DNA of 37,500 nucleotides from Glandiceps talaboti (lineage: Eukaryota > Hemichordata > Enteropneusta > Spengelidae). Each line of letters opens with the position of its first letter. Position 1 is the stretch's first letter. The notes under the pieces are model-generated. The model saw only the letters and a program-made list of their open reading frames with translations, made no database searches and was not told where the DNA came from. The stretch lies in the NCBI RefSeq assembly GCF_964340395.1, contig NC_135549.1:8327342-8364841 (forward strand). The letters run 5' to 3'. This document shows positions 1 to 13,300 of this stretch, piece by piece. Both the position numbers and the translations under genes were made by a program.

Positions 1-2784
1 ACATGCAGTCGTGCTGATAATATAGGGGAAGACACTTCAATTGAGTCTCTATGTATTTTTAACTACGAATATGGCTATAAATCGATCAAATATGCATAAG
101 TCGTAAAACAAAGTGCATATATCCCATATGACATGTTACCTTTGTGCCAGGCTTGAAAGAAATTGGATATTACATGTTTGTTTGAGTAATGATGTACTAC
201 GGACGGAGGGACGCACGCATGAACGAACGGACGGACGGAGCCCATTTTTATAGTACTGCTCCGGGGAACTAATTATTCAAATTAGTGGGAATGAACAGAA
301 TATACGGCAGGGGGTGACGTAAGCACAATTATTTGAGCACCTCGATTGTCCGATTACCCAGAATTCCCTTCCCCAGTGTATAGTGAATCTGTTTATGGTT
401 TATATGAATCGTTTTCTTTCTCTTGTCTTAATTTAGAGAAGTCATGCGATGTACATGTAGGTGATGGAAATGATTTCCATGACTTATTCATGCTAGACAT
501 CAACTAAAACAACTCATGGATAAAATCACCCTCATCTATGAAAGCGCAAAAATAACATAGCTACAAAAACAACAGCACCAACAAATTGCACATACCTGAT
601 GTTGTGATGAATGACACGTGCGAGTTGGGAACAATCTGTATAGAATTCATTGTCAAACTAAAATAAAGATACTCTGTTTGTCGAGTAAATACTGTAATCA
701 CATTTGGTACAGAAGTCCATCGTTCATCAATGGCGATTCTGACGTCATGCCGTCTCGAATTTCCATGATAATATCATCACTTTCTGTGTACAAAAGTTAA
801 CCATGATGATTTCAGAAAGAAATGATTGCACTATATTTTTACAGAGTAAAGTATAATTACAAAGCAAAGCAAAATGTGTCTTTATCGCTCCAGCTAGAAT
901 AATTATGCCCGGGCAACCTTTGGAACTCCCTGCCAGACAACTTTAAAAAAAAGCAGAGACTATTAACATATCCAAAAGCTTGTACAAATCCCACTGTTGG
1001 AATATAATGGCAGCGCATGTAGCCACGCCCTAAATCGTCACATGCATTTTCAATTGACTTGACCTTTATTGCTACATAACTTAGTTTGCATTTTACCTTT
1101 CAACATGTCCGTATTTGATATATTTGCTTGTCTGTTAGTTTCACTTCTAGTGTGTGACTTTACCTCTAATTTGTATACACTCATTTACAACATAAGTATA
1201 CTATTTTTGATTATTTACATGTGAAAAAAGAAGTAAAAATAAAGGAAACACGTATTGGGGTTAGAAAGAACAAGTAGTAAATACTTGCCATAGTCGAAAG
1301 GTCCGATTGTGAACGAAATGCGATGTCCCGGTACTGCCTTTAAAACTTCTATGTGTACTGACGTCAAATTTTCTCTTCTTCCGTCACCATATGGGGAGTG
1401 TTTTACGTAAAAGGGCCTTGCGTTACTTATAGAACCTATTAAATGCATGAATACATGTAATGTGAACGTATTACACTCCTTAGAAATGAATGTCTTATAC
1501 TCTTGCTGTTACTATGCTCAAGATAATTCCAACCTATTCTCAGTTCAAGTTAAGAAATAAAGTGAGATGTCACCATAAACACTTTTGAAAAAGAGGTCAA
1601 AATTATACCAAGATTAGGATTCAGAATCCAATATCTGAATATGGACGTCAAAATATTAACTATATGGGCAAATGAAAGTTTGCGAACCTTTAGTTTATTG
1701 TATAATTTTAAAAATAACCACAAAAAGACTTTTTGGGGTCTTAGCCTCAGTCCTAGATGAAGAATGGTTTGTCAGTCATCGAAATAATGACAGTCTCTGA
1801 TAATTAATTACATTGTTGATTAAACATATTACAGCGAATTTCACAATACCGTTCAGCTTTTCTGTTTGATACAACCACGCAGAAACCAATAAAAAACTTG
1901 ACATGCTACACTTTAAGATAGCGTTGAATGAATAGTTTCTTGCTACATTTTCTCTCAGCGATCAGAAATGAACTACACATGCCACCATACAGATGAACAC
2001 CGCAAATGACATTTTACCCGCCCTTCACCAGGTGTTTGATACCAAGAAAAACATTGGCGCCCGAATGTCTGCATGGAGTTGCAAGACATTTAAATGGTTT
2101 ATTTCAATTAGATTAAATGTAGCAAAAATGCGATCTTACTATTTTAGTGTTGCATATGCAATTTCTTGTTGGTTTTTCCTTGGGCGTATCAAACAAAAAA
2201 AAGTGGTGTTTTGAAATTCACTGTCACAGTAACTTTGTTGAGAAATCTACACAGGAATAACATTATTGGATTAACAAGAAAGAAAGTTGCATTTGGTTAA
2301 GTTTGAAAATATATAAAGAACACTGACATTAAGCTATGATATACTGGCATACATGCTTTGAAACACTGATACGTAAATTGTAAAACAATACATTTCGTGG
2401 CTGTTCCCATAACTTGAAACAATAGCATTATAGCATGTGTATAGGGAGGCAAGCTAAACAGTTATATATTTACCTGTTTCATACCAATCTGATCGTTCAG
2501 CTTCCTGAGGTATACTGGAATATCTTGCTTTGAATCCAGGAATTTTTAACAAATTTGTGAGTTCTATTTCAAATCTGACGACAATTGTGTTAGTTGTTGA
2601 TTTGTGAAAAACATCAAGATCATAGTATACATGTTCTCCTGCCAGTATCCGCTCTGTGCCGTTCTCGTCCCGTTCAGAAATCTATAGAAATTAAGTTGGT
2701 TACATTCATCATTCATTATATATAAACACATAGTCACAGATATACACACACTAACATACATACATACATACATACATACATACA

Positions 2785-2816
<32 letters not shown>

Positions 2817-5030
2817 CATACATACATACATATACATATCATCTCGAATAAATAAGGCATTATGATTACATCATTTTCTCTCATTGTCTTGTTCTGACCA
2901 ATCACTACAGCTATGCCTGATTGCGATTTTAGTAAATATAATTGTGAATTTGTTCCGATCAGGTTCTATGTAAATGTTAACTTGAATGAAAATTCAAATA
3001 CAAAAAACCAAATGTTAGCGGAAATAGTGTAGTAAAGTTAGTCCTTCAAGTCTGGAGGGAGGCTACTACAACACATGCTATTGATACCTTTGCTCACAAC
3101 CAGGAAGGTTGACTGTAGTTGTACCCTGTGTTTACATAATGATTATTGACTCTATCATAGATTGACCCTCTCTGAATTGTGGCAGAAAACTATTTATGAA
3201 CTCCCTCAGGTTATAATTGTAAATAACCTTGGTTCTAATATTCGAGGGACACTTACTCAGAACTCAATCAATTAACAAACTCATCTTGCATTTTGAATGA
3301 TAGCATATATTTTATGTAGCTTATGGTTCAATTTTAGATACAATTTAAATAAAGAAGATAGTGGGAATTCTCATCGTTGCACTTTTTATCCCATTTGACA
3401 CATTTTTGACAAAGACCTACTAACAGGCTTCATTCATGATTTAGTTCAATACATAAACTGTATATGTAATTTTCAATCAAGTTACAAAGATTTTGAAATT
3501 GTCAGGAATAATTAGGTGTAGTGTCAGTGTCAGTAACAGAATTGTTCCCTGTCACCGTGTATATCTTTAGACTTGAGTCGACCACATGTTGTAAAAGACC
3601 ATGATAGTCAGACTCTGTAGATCTACTATATATATAACAATTACTTTTAAATTAAAGACTTTCAAACTTGATGCGGCAATATTTGCTTCCTCCCAAGCGT
3701 ACCGAAAGTGAAACATTGACTTGAAACAGCCGAAAGCTAAATTTCATGAGCTTTGCTAAACACTTCTGATGAATCGATGACTATACAAGTTTTATTGTTT
3801 TGATAGCATGCATAAATGATAACGGACTAAAGACTTGCCGAGAGACGTTCTCTGGAATGGTACTTGAAGTTGTACATATAATGTGTGATGTGGTCTGAAA
3901 ATTCCAGCTTAACATTTCCACCATTCCTATTGGTTATTATGTATGTACAATTATATGGACCATCTGGATACGGCTGTGGGAAATTTGGTGACTGAATGTA
4001 TCCTCCATATTCGGCATCAAAATAATGTGTTCCACACTCTGTAAGTGACATAATTATATTAGACATGTAACATTATAGGTCACAGTGACGTAAGCAGGTC
4101 ATCATGTTCAATTTGACTATGTATATATGTTTTCATAACAAAGTAGTTGTTAAAAGTAGTTGTTATCAACGGTGAATACAAATTGATTCATAACTATAAC
4201 TTTTCAATCATACTTGTTCAGCTGATAAAATAAGACCTCTGTCTGTGATCAACAGTAAAGGTGACATGACATGTAACAACCACGACTTGCTATATGATTA
4301 GCTTTGATAACTTATAACCTATTTGCCTAGAGTGAATTGATAGATGGCCTAGTATACTCATTTGCCTCGAGCTCGCTATGAGGGCACTTGTAGACGTACC
4401 CCACGGGCTGTTATGCAGCTACTATTTGCTGAGGAGTCTTTTTGATGATATGTGGGAATATGCTACATATTAACAACATGAAGGGTAATATGACGTCTAC
4501 CAGTGCCCGAATAATGCCAAGCAATGAGTGTCATCATATTCCCACATATCATCAAAAAGACTCCTCTGCTACATGGAAATAAAATATGACTAGTGCACGC
4601 TATATGTAAATTGAGGTCGTTATGGGGCACTAGTAATTACCACGTGACACAATCTAAACCAATCATCGAACGTCGTATGAAAACGATGTGTTAGATAAAT
4701 TACGTAATTGCCTATTTTAGAACATGCATACTTGACATCATTCCATGCAGGGGACTATATTAGAACTAGTTTAGGAAAGTTCTAAATAGCTAATCAAACA
4801 TTTCTTTTGCACTCGCTAGGATATCCATGAACCGACTCTTTTTTCACAAGCGACTGTATTAAAAACATATCAATCTTTTACAGCCATTAACATAAATCAT
4901 GCATAGGCCTATCAAGACCATTCATCAAAATTAACCAAAATTTATACAGTATATAATTGATATACGTACCATAGCCTTGTGTACTTGTCAAAGCTGCAAT
5001 GATGATTGATAGATTAAATAGTCTCGTCAT
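1..5030 (-). CDS. CUB-domain secreted or membrane protein, 3' end outside window
   Basis: Five exons plus a doubtful sixth, read on the minus strand: 5030-4970, 4038-3839, 2681-2474, 1435-1289, 783-596 and possibly 48-1. Exon 1 codes for a signal peptide (starts MTRLFNLSIIIAALTS) and ends in phase 1. Exons 2 and 3 give CUB1, with the typical GYIQSPNFPQPYPDGPYNC block and the closing strand GFKARYSSI. Exons 4 and 5 give CUB2, including MEIRDG. Exon order and phases (1-0-1-1-1) match the plus-strand gene at 8944-15030, and exon 2 is 200 nt in both. Exons 2 and 4 end at GC donors (gcaagt). CUB1 keeps its first cysteine pair but lacks the second. Exon 5 needs a frame change near 730 to stay homologous, so the gene may be a pseudogene, carry a sequence error, or be spliced differently. 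The possible exon 48-1 reads like the start of an LDLa-type module. CUB domains bind proteins or carbohydrates outside the cell; the ligand is unknown. Confidence 0.68.
596..783 (-). pseudogene. CUB2 second-half exon with internal frameshift
   Basis: This is exon 5 of the minus-strand CUB gene, bounded by acceptor ttgtacacag and donor gtatgt. Entered in phase 1, it reads SDDIIMEIRDGMTSESPLM, matching AILVVRDGLHSLSPIV of the plus-strand paralogue, and then reaches a stop. The rest of the homology (DERWTSVPNVITVF through VSFITTSG) lies in another frame, switching within the bases ccattgatgaacg. The exon is 188 nt, which is not a multiple of three, while the paralogous exon is 213 nt. There is no homopolymer at the switch. 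An alternative is an acceptor at the internal gacgtcag paired with a shifted GT donor in exon 4. That restores a frame but removes the conserved RDG strand. Confidence 0.5.
2754..2839. repeat. CATA tetranucleotide array
   Basis: About 20 copies of CATA with small interruptions (catata), lying in the intron between the two CUB1 exons of the minus-strand gene, close to the 2681 acceptor. Confidence 0.95.
4382..4566. repeat. Two interleaved inverted repeats in intron 1
   Basis: A perfect 31-nt arm at 4432-4462 pairs with 4535-4565 (extendable by one base pair). A second 16-nt arm at 4382-4397 pairs with 4493-4508 with one mismatch. The arms alternate in order (A, B, A', B') rather than nesting. 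The element lies inside the first intron of the minus-strand CUB gene and may be a foldback mobile-element remnant. Confidence 0.8.
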
Positions 5031-6897
5031 CGTTGAAGGCGAGTAATGAACTTGTTATATGTTTATATTGGAAATCCGGATGGTAAGATATGATGTTGAT
5101 AAAAGTTGTAGATAAAATGGGTTTAAAAGACAGTTCAAGAAGAGACGACACTGCTCAATAATAGTCGCCCAGATTGATCAGTTTATCGTGACTGGTAACC
5201 GTTAATAACTGACAACTTGCTTCACCTAACACTGTGTGACTGCACCAGTCATGTGGCCGGGTCTGTAAACAATTGAAGCCGGGGGAAATAAGGCTCATAA
5301 CATTCAAGACATGACATTACTTTTGATATGAAACTAGGTTCAATCCAACTACCGAATGATGACAACCTCGAAATAGCCGGTCTCGAGGACATGTCTTTCA
5401 CGGATGCAGATACAGATGTAACCTGAATGCCTTCCCTATAAGGGCAAACCTTTAGATATTTGCTCCTACACAAAATATTTCAACCATGTGAAGTTGCTTT
5501 TTACATGTTGGTACTGTCATGTGAAGCTTGGAAATTATTGCCTGAAAGTGTCTGAATAGTCTCAAAATTGCCTATTAAGAGTAAAAAAGCTCCAGGATTT
5601 CTAGGACCCCCATGAGAGGTGTACATATTCCCTTCTCAAGCTTTTCCCTATCTTTCACGGTCTAGATGCTAGTAAACTCCATTTTGAATATATCTACCCT
5701 GTGTTGTCAATAATTATGTGATAGTGCTATCCCAGGATCTTGTAAAGCATTCGTGAGACAGTCAAGCAGTCCACCTTGAGTCACGATCAAAAAATACATA
5801 TTATGTGAATATGGTATATGGGGGGGGGGGGTCATCATGTTTTAGAATTAAGTGATGGGGTCGGCCTGATTTTAGTTTTACAGATAGGGGGTCAGTGATT
5901 TTTTTGTCGGCCCGATGGCAAATCCCCCCCCCCCCCCCAGGCTGGAGAAATTGACTGGTCCCTTATAAAAATCATTATGTTATTATATATATTCACATGT
6001 TCTATAGCAACATCTACATATCCGTAACCGAAATGGGCTGAGAGTGACCTCGATATGACAGCTTCAAAAATTTAGTGACACGTAATGTCATCGAATATCT
6101 CATTGCCATTGCCAGAGGAATCGGAAAGTGACAGTGTCAGTGGAACGAGGGTGACCTATCTGTGAATCTCGGCACAATTATGACGACGCGGGTCATTAAG
6201 GTTGTGGACTCTAGGTCATCATGTAAATAAACAAATTGAATGTAATTGTTTTATATATTGATCTTGAACTTGAACTCCCCCTCACCCACCGTGACCCCAC
6301 CCCAGCTTATATTGCTATGTTGTGTTAGTGTCAATAACATTTCATTTCAGTTTATGTTGGGCTTGAATTTACACTCTTAATAATATTACAAATTGGGTCA
6401 AAGCATTGGCTAAATTTTCCATCTATGATTATTTTATTTCTGTGTCAGAGACCAATTTCTTTTAAAAGCCGAAACCAGTCGTGAAATGGAATGCATAAAT
6501 TCAAATATGAATGTGTGAGTGTCTGTTCTTTTCAGACAGTACAGTACATAATGAGAGGCCCAGATGGTGGGCTAGCGTTTACTTCGCACTTCCACTCATC
6601 ATGTATCTAGGCCATTGATTACCACACTAACCACCGATTATGACACTGGTTACTTACCAATGACCATGTGAATCAAGCTTTGTTATGTTGCTTCCTAGCA
6701 ACAAACATCCACAGCAAGAAGGGGGCCCGGGGATCATAGGAGAGTATATGATCACATGTAGTAAGTGGGTGTTACATCTTGATCATACGAATAGCTTATG
6801 TAAATGATGGCAACGATGAGGTCAAGGCTCAGCATAGGCATCTTATACTTCCCACAATCCCCCACGATATCCTACTAATGAAAAGTGCAAGCCTTCT

Positions 6898-6933
6898 CAC
6901 AGGGAACCAAGGAACAAATAAATAAATAAATAA

Positions 6934-6992
<59 letters not shown>

Positions 6993-7212
6993 ATGAACAA
7001 GCAAACGAGCGACAAGTATAGGAACAAATACAATAATTAAATAAACCAGCAAATAAACAGATACTCATGGAGGTATACTAGATATGGTTTTTTCCTATAC
7101 CATCACTACAAAAAAAAACATATCTAGTATACCCCCATGAGTATCTGTTTATTTGCTGGTTTATTTAATTATTTTATTTGTTCCTATACTTGTCGCTCGT
7201 TTGCTTGTTCAT

Positions 7213-7247
<35 letters not shown>

Positions 7248-7318
7248 TTCATTTATTTATTTATTTATTTGTTTGTTTGTTTCGTTTTGTTTGTCACACT
7301 GTTCCTGGGTTCCCTGTG
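6898..7318. repeat. Large palindrome with embedded AAAT/ATTT arrays
   Basis: The 92-nt arms 6995-7086 and 7119-7210 are reverse complements with about two mismatches, around a 32-nt spacer. Outside them lie matching AAAT (6915-6994) and ATTT (7211-7282) arrays. Beyond those is a further matching word (cacagggaacc-aggaac at 6898-6914, complement near 7301-7318). The same peptide start, MSICLFAGLFNY, can be read on both strands, confirming the symmetry. Confidence 0.92.
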
Positions 7319-7529
7319 GCCTTCTTTATGTTATTCATTGCCTCGATACAAAACAAAGACATACACAGGAATGAGAAACCATCACACATGTACAAAACGT
7401 AGATAACTGACATAGACGTAGAAAGCATCAGTGAAAACTCCTGAGATCATGAAGGTTACAATTTGTGACAAAAGTTTGACAAAGTAAAAGTTTCATACTT
7501 TCGATTCCAATCAACGACCTCCGCTTAAA

Positions 7530-7537
7530 TGTGTTGT

Positions 7538-7577
<40 letters not shown>

Positions 7578-7617
7578 ATTGTTGTAGTTGTTATTATTGT
7601 TGTTGTTTCTGCTGCTG
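7530..7617. repeat. TTG trinucleotide array, imperfect
   Basis: A run of TTG units with TTA, ATG and CTG variants, intergenic. Confidence 0.85.
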
Positions 7618-7950
7618 CTTCAGTTCAATACACGTGTAATTGTAAAACGTAGACTCCAAATTTATTTTTTCGTAATTCGTAAATTGTGATTTTTCATCGT
7701 ATTAAAATGAAAAAAAATGAATTCATATCTTCATAATTTGTAATTGAACACTTATTTTTTCGGTAAATTGAACTGAAGACCCACCTTGCCAACCTTCTAT
7801 CAGCGATATCACTAAAAAGGCAACCACGTTTGGATGTTTAGACTCTCGACTCAAAATCAATGTTTAAACCTAATTTGTATATCACTGATCCAATCAATTT
7901 TCAATTAGACTTGTGCATCAAAAGTACATCCTCAATAGTACTTCAAATTG

Positions 7951-7952
<2 letters not shown>

Positions 7953-8016
<64 letters not shown>
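7953..8016. repeat. CA dinucleotide array
   Basis: An uninterrupted CA run of about 32 units in the intergenic region upstream of the gene at 8944. Confidence 0.97.
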
Positions 8017-8018
<2 letters not shown>

Positions 8019-8943
8019 GACATACCCTGATTTCACCTTGAGGCATAAAACTGTCGACGCATGCGCTCTAAGTACTTGTGCGCTTGAAGCAGTGCAGTGG
8101 TTGGACTTTGTACCATGTTTATTGAATTCCGTGTCGTACACTACAACAACCATGCCATTTATGCATTTATGACGTTATTTAACAGTAAAACATAGTTCTT
8201 TTTAGTCAGACAAGTCACCCAACTCGTAGCGGATATCATCAGCACTAAACCTTGCTGGTCACTACAACCCAGAACGGCTTTGAAAGAAACTGGACGAAGA
8301 AGTACGAGTAGGTATAGAATTTCATTCACAAAATATACACCACTATTTGATAATACAATGTAATAAGCAGCCGGGCCACCAGTGTGTCGTTGGTCACATT
8401 TCGTGTAGCGTCTATATAGAGGAACTGTATCATAAATAACAATGATGAACTGAGATACGAAAATGCAGGCTTTTCAATTCTGTGTTTTAGTCAAACGACC
8501 TTGACAATATAAATAGTGTATTTTTCTGTCAAAATCGAGCAATTAGCTACATGTATTGGTATAATCATAAACATACGTTTTACTTTTAATGATTTATCGT
8601 CACGATCGTTTTAATATCGTGAATAATTAATAACGAACCGTACCACCTTGGGATGGCGAAATTGTTACCACTTTATCACCTGTCGTGCCACCACATGTCA
8701 CTATTGTTATGCCAAGTCAGACTACGTTACTACTTGTAGAGGTCGCGAGACGTTGACGATCGTGTCGACAGGTTGTGAGCCCGGGGTTGTGGGTTTGAGA
8801 ATATATTAAAATAGTGACCTGAGGTTTGCAGCACACATAACCTTTCGTTTGTTTGTTTGTTTATTTTACAGAGTATTGTTTACAAACAACACCTGAAAAC
8901 AACGATGATGTAAATATGACGTAGAGACCGGTTGCTCTCAATA

Positions 8944-10352
8944 ATGCCAGTTCACCTGTATTTGATGACAGTGCTGGCAACTTTGATGCCAACGTCGTTA
9001 AATGCTTACTGTAAGTCAACAATGTCGCTCTGATCATAGGATCGTAGGGGTCTCTGGTGATTGATTAATGTATGTCCGAGCTCATGTACCACCATATCCC
9101 AGCGCCACATACACATATTACATAACACCACACATATAACATTGATCGCATTCACATTTTAATTCAACGTAGGGCCTTCAACATGTAACAATGAGTGAGC
9201 TGTGTATTTTACTCGCTTCACCGTGTGTGTGACGATGGTCCTCAACTCAAAGCATGGGTGATACCTATTAAAGAATATGTCAGGACCCAACTTTGCATAA
9301 AACACATGACATATACCTCATGCACCCACGCTGTTTGTTTTGGCGTGTGCTCGCCAACGCGATGACGTTTATGGTTTTTATATCGCCACTGGCCACCTCA
9401 CACATGACCTCTTATAAGCTGTGACCTAGTTTTTAATCATGTATACACATTCAGTATTTTTTTTATTTGTCATTCAGATCTCCCTCAGGCTGTATACACC
9501 TCAGACCACTAAAAATAGTAGTCTGGGTCTACACCAACTATTGTGGGGTAGGGCCCTAGGCCACATTTCGTAAGGGTACTAAATGATCAAATTTCGAGGC
9601 ACGATTTAGTATCCCGCGACCATCGTTTACATTATTAACTAGACTATGAGTCAAGGTCATGTTTAATATCAATGTCAAATATAAATATCTCATGTATCTA
9701 GTAAATCGCTTTTTGTAAGCTGAGACAATCTGTTAGTATTTGAATTGCCCTAAAGTTGAGCCAGCATGGTTTGACTACTAAGAAATGGCCAAAAACAATA
9801 ATAATTTGAGAGTTATTCTCAATCTACTTGAATGTTACTCTTTCACTGTTAATTTTAATTAATTAGATTTCATGGTTATTTGATAATACATATAAGTTCT
9901 GTTATAACTATTTTATTTCGTCACATTGTCATGCATCTCATTATCAAACATTTTTCAACGTAACCATGATTTATCTTCAAAATAGTTTGTGAAGACCGGT
10001 TTGTACAGAGTGGATCGTCTGGCTACATCAACTCACCTGGGTTTCCCGACCCATTCCCTAGAGGACCTTATACATGCAGCTATATCTTTGAAAATACAGA
10101 AAATGGAACAGTTTGGCTGAGATTTCATGACTTTTTCACCCAGGGACAATTAAACAGCGAATTTAGGTGCTCGGAGTCAATTTCTGTAAGTACTGATTCA
10201 GCTTTGAGTCAGCGCAGCCGCGTCTGCATAGTAGATGGATGTCATGCACGGGTGCGCACACACACGCACGCACGCACATGCATGCATACATGCATACATA
10301 CATACATACATACATACATACATACATACGTACGTACGTACGTACGTACGTA

Positions 10353-10384
<32 letters not shown>

Positions 10385-13300
10385 CACACATACACACACA
10401 CATACACACACACACACATACATACATACATACATACATACATACATACATACATACATACATACATACATACATACATACATACATACATACCATATTG
10501 CTTCTAATACAATAAATATTTTTTTCCAGCTCTATGAGGGTGACAAATTTATTCAGAAATACTGTAGGAAGATATTTACGACATACAAGTCTATGTCCTC
10601 CATTGTAAAACTAGAGTTCCGAGTGGATAACAGACCTAATAAGTACAACGCACTTGGCTTCCGGCTCTTTTATAAGTTCGACCGAAATAAATTCCTGGAG
10701 GAAGGAGACTTCCACTCAAAAGGTAATGTCGATTGTGCTAGAGTGTGATTATGGTGGTGTGTGAATGACGATGGGAAGAGAAGAGAAGTAACACCACCAC
10801 GTGTACCACACAGTTCATTTCAATTTGAAAGCCGTTTAATAGATATGACTTAGTCAATTATTTTGAAATACGAAATTGAAATTTGTGTCAGTCTCTAAAT
10901 TGGTCAAATTAATGACAACTGTGGTTCGACATGGTCTGTCCAAGTAAGTATTTATTGTACGGTAGGCGTTAGGACATGATAGGCAGCAATAATGTACTGA
11001 CTGTTTCATTCACGTTTATTTATTTTGGTAATCCATTTAATATTAGTCTAGGTTTAATCAGTACTCGTTGCCCCCGACCAAAATATTCAAATAAACAAAA
11101 TGATCAGAAATGGAAAAATAACCTTACAATACAAAACGTGAAAATGAGAAAAAAGTGTACAGTAATTGGCCTAAAAAAAAAAATTGTTTGGTTCCGGTTA
11201 CCCGACTCACACCTAGCTTTTCACTGCCAGCCCTAAACCTTTTTTTTACGTATTCGAGAAAAAAATAATATTGTTGCAAAAAATTTGAAGTCTCACGAGA
11301 AATAGTGGATGCGCAAACTGACATCAACTTAAAAAAGACACTGTAAAACTATTCTTCCAATCTGTAATGTCTGTACATCTGATAGGAAGAAATGAACAAC
11401 ACAGAGACCATTAGGAAAACAATGGAAAACCTGAACTGGACACTCACAAAAAAATAAAAATAAAAAATCTACCTACTCCACCTATTCTAAAACAAATTGA
11501 CGTAACCGGAACCACACATTTTTTATTAGGCCTAATTTCCAAGTTTCTGGGTTACGACTTACACATTATTTCTTTCATTTCCGAATGTTCTTCTTTCTTA
11601 TGTTACAGTAATTCTCGTTTAAGTATTAAGTAAATGTTCTTGTTTTTTCACTGTATTAGGTTACATTGACCTCTTCAAAGATCCCCTTGGTACAATTAAC
11701 CAGCCTATGGGTGATCCCAGAGGTCATTATACCTTTGTATGGGTATTAAAGGCGATGCAAATGCACCAAACGACAGTACTTATAACAGCCTTTCCAAACG
11801 ATAATTTGTACAGTAAGTTCGTACATATAACTTTTTTAAAACCCAATGAACGTACAACTATGCATCTGTACGATCACTACTCCTACAGATTTCAAATTTA
11901 CACTCTTCTTTGACGGTCCATTTGTGTTTAACATTGTACATGGATCTTTTTCTCTCAGGTAACTTCAGTATGTAGGATGATTTATTGTTACCAGGCAACT
12001 GTACTGATAGGGATGGTACTAGTAAGGGTGGAAGTATAGCTTGTGGTGTCAGACAAGTAGGAATGGCAATGTTAGGGATGACGTATCGTGTGTTAATAGA
12101 TAGCTTTACGATTTAGTTCGTATTCGTACTTGGTACAGTTTTAGCAGCTCTACTCGGCTATAATTTTGATATCAAAAGCGTCACGGATTCTGTATTAACA
12201 AGATGAGTACATTAGAGCAGTCGGTTAGTTGTGGGAATCAAGTACACTATTTCTGTTCATTTTAAGACAGGCCTAAATTTTCATTCACAGCGTTTCTTGT
12301 ATTTTTCTATTTATGTAGGGTCAAGTTCGTTAAAAAATACAGAAGGCAACGCTATCCTTGTAGTTCGTGACGGATTGCATTCGCTCTCTCCGATCGTATA
12401 TACATGGGACGGGACGTCTCATTTTCGTCAAGTGAATTCTAATTCTAGTGGATTGTACATTCATCTACAAATAAATGCCACAGAGTCTTCATTGTTTACT
12501 GCACAATACACATCTGTTGTCGGTGGTACAGGTAAGTATCAATGATTCAGAGTGTCTTTTGAGCCAGATGCTTGATATATGCTGCGTTCTATCTCAGTGT
12601 GAAAGCGATGAAGTCTTGTATTTGCATAGCATGAAACGAAGGATCGATAGATTTGGGGTGGCCATGGTCAAATGGTCACGGTGGAAGTTCATAAATGCAC
12701 GTGTGTATACAATATGTGCCTTCCTATACGCTGCTTCACAGTTGTTTATCAACAAACAGTACAATCACTAAGGCTTTACACTATATAACTCACAACGTAC
12801 CTTTAGACTAATCTTCCATACACAACTATAATATAATTACGTGTATTTGTTATAAAAGTGTTCGTCACATTTACCTGAAAAAAGTAAAATTTTCTTGCAT
12901 ATATCCACTGAACTTAAGACTGCCCATCAGGATACCTTGCATGCAGAGACGATCGTTGCGTTGGATATACAGCTATATGCCAGGATGAACGTTTCTGTGG
13001 CAATAATGATGTGATGAATAATGTCCATTGTGGAAACATAGACCAAGGTAAGACTCAACAAAATCATGATGTGGTGGTGTCATTTACTTAAAGGGTATAA
13101 CCTATAGATACGTACTGACCCAGCAGATCATGAACATATTGCTATCAACATCTGTACAATTGAGTGTCCTGTTTCGAAGCTGTATCACAGTCTAGTAGAT
13201 CATAGAGGATGTCAGTTGCGACAACATAAGAAGGGGGGATTTCCATTCCACTAACTGTTATAGTGTACCTGACATCGTGCGAGATTACAAGTGATTGTGT

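Larger units (their letters stand above)
5031..8943. other. Intergenic region between divergent CUB genes
   Basis: This 3.9-kb stretch separates the start codons of the minus-strand and plus-strand CUB genes and should contain both promoters. I see no convincing exon. It holds a G-run/C-run pair (5820-5939), a large palindrome (6898-7318), a TTG array (7530-7617) and a CA array (7953-8016). No clear TATA box or CpG island was identified. Confidence 0.6.

Noticed and set aside
5249-5473. 74-codon minus-strand frame upstream of the CUB gene start
   Set aside because: No domain, signal peptide or splice context; likely chance.
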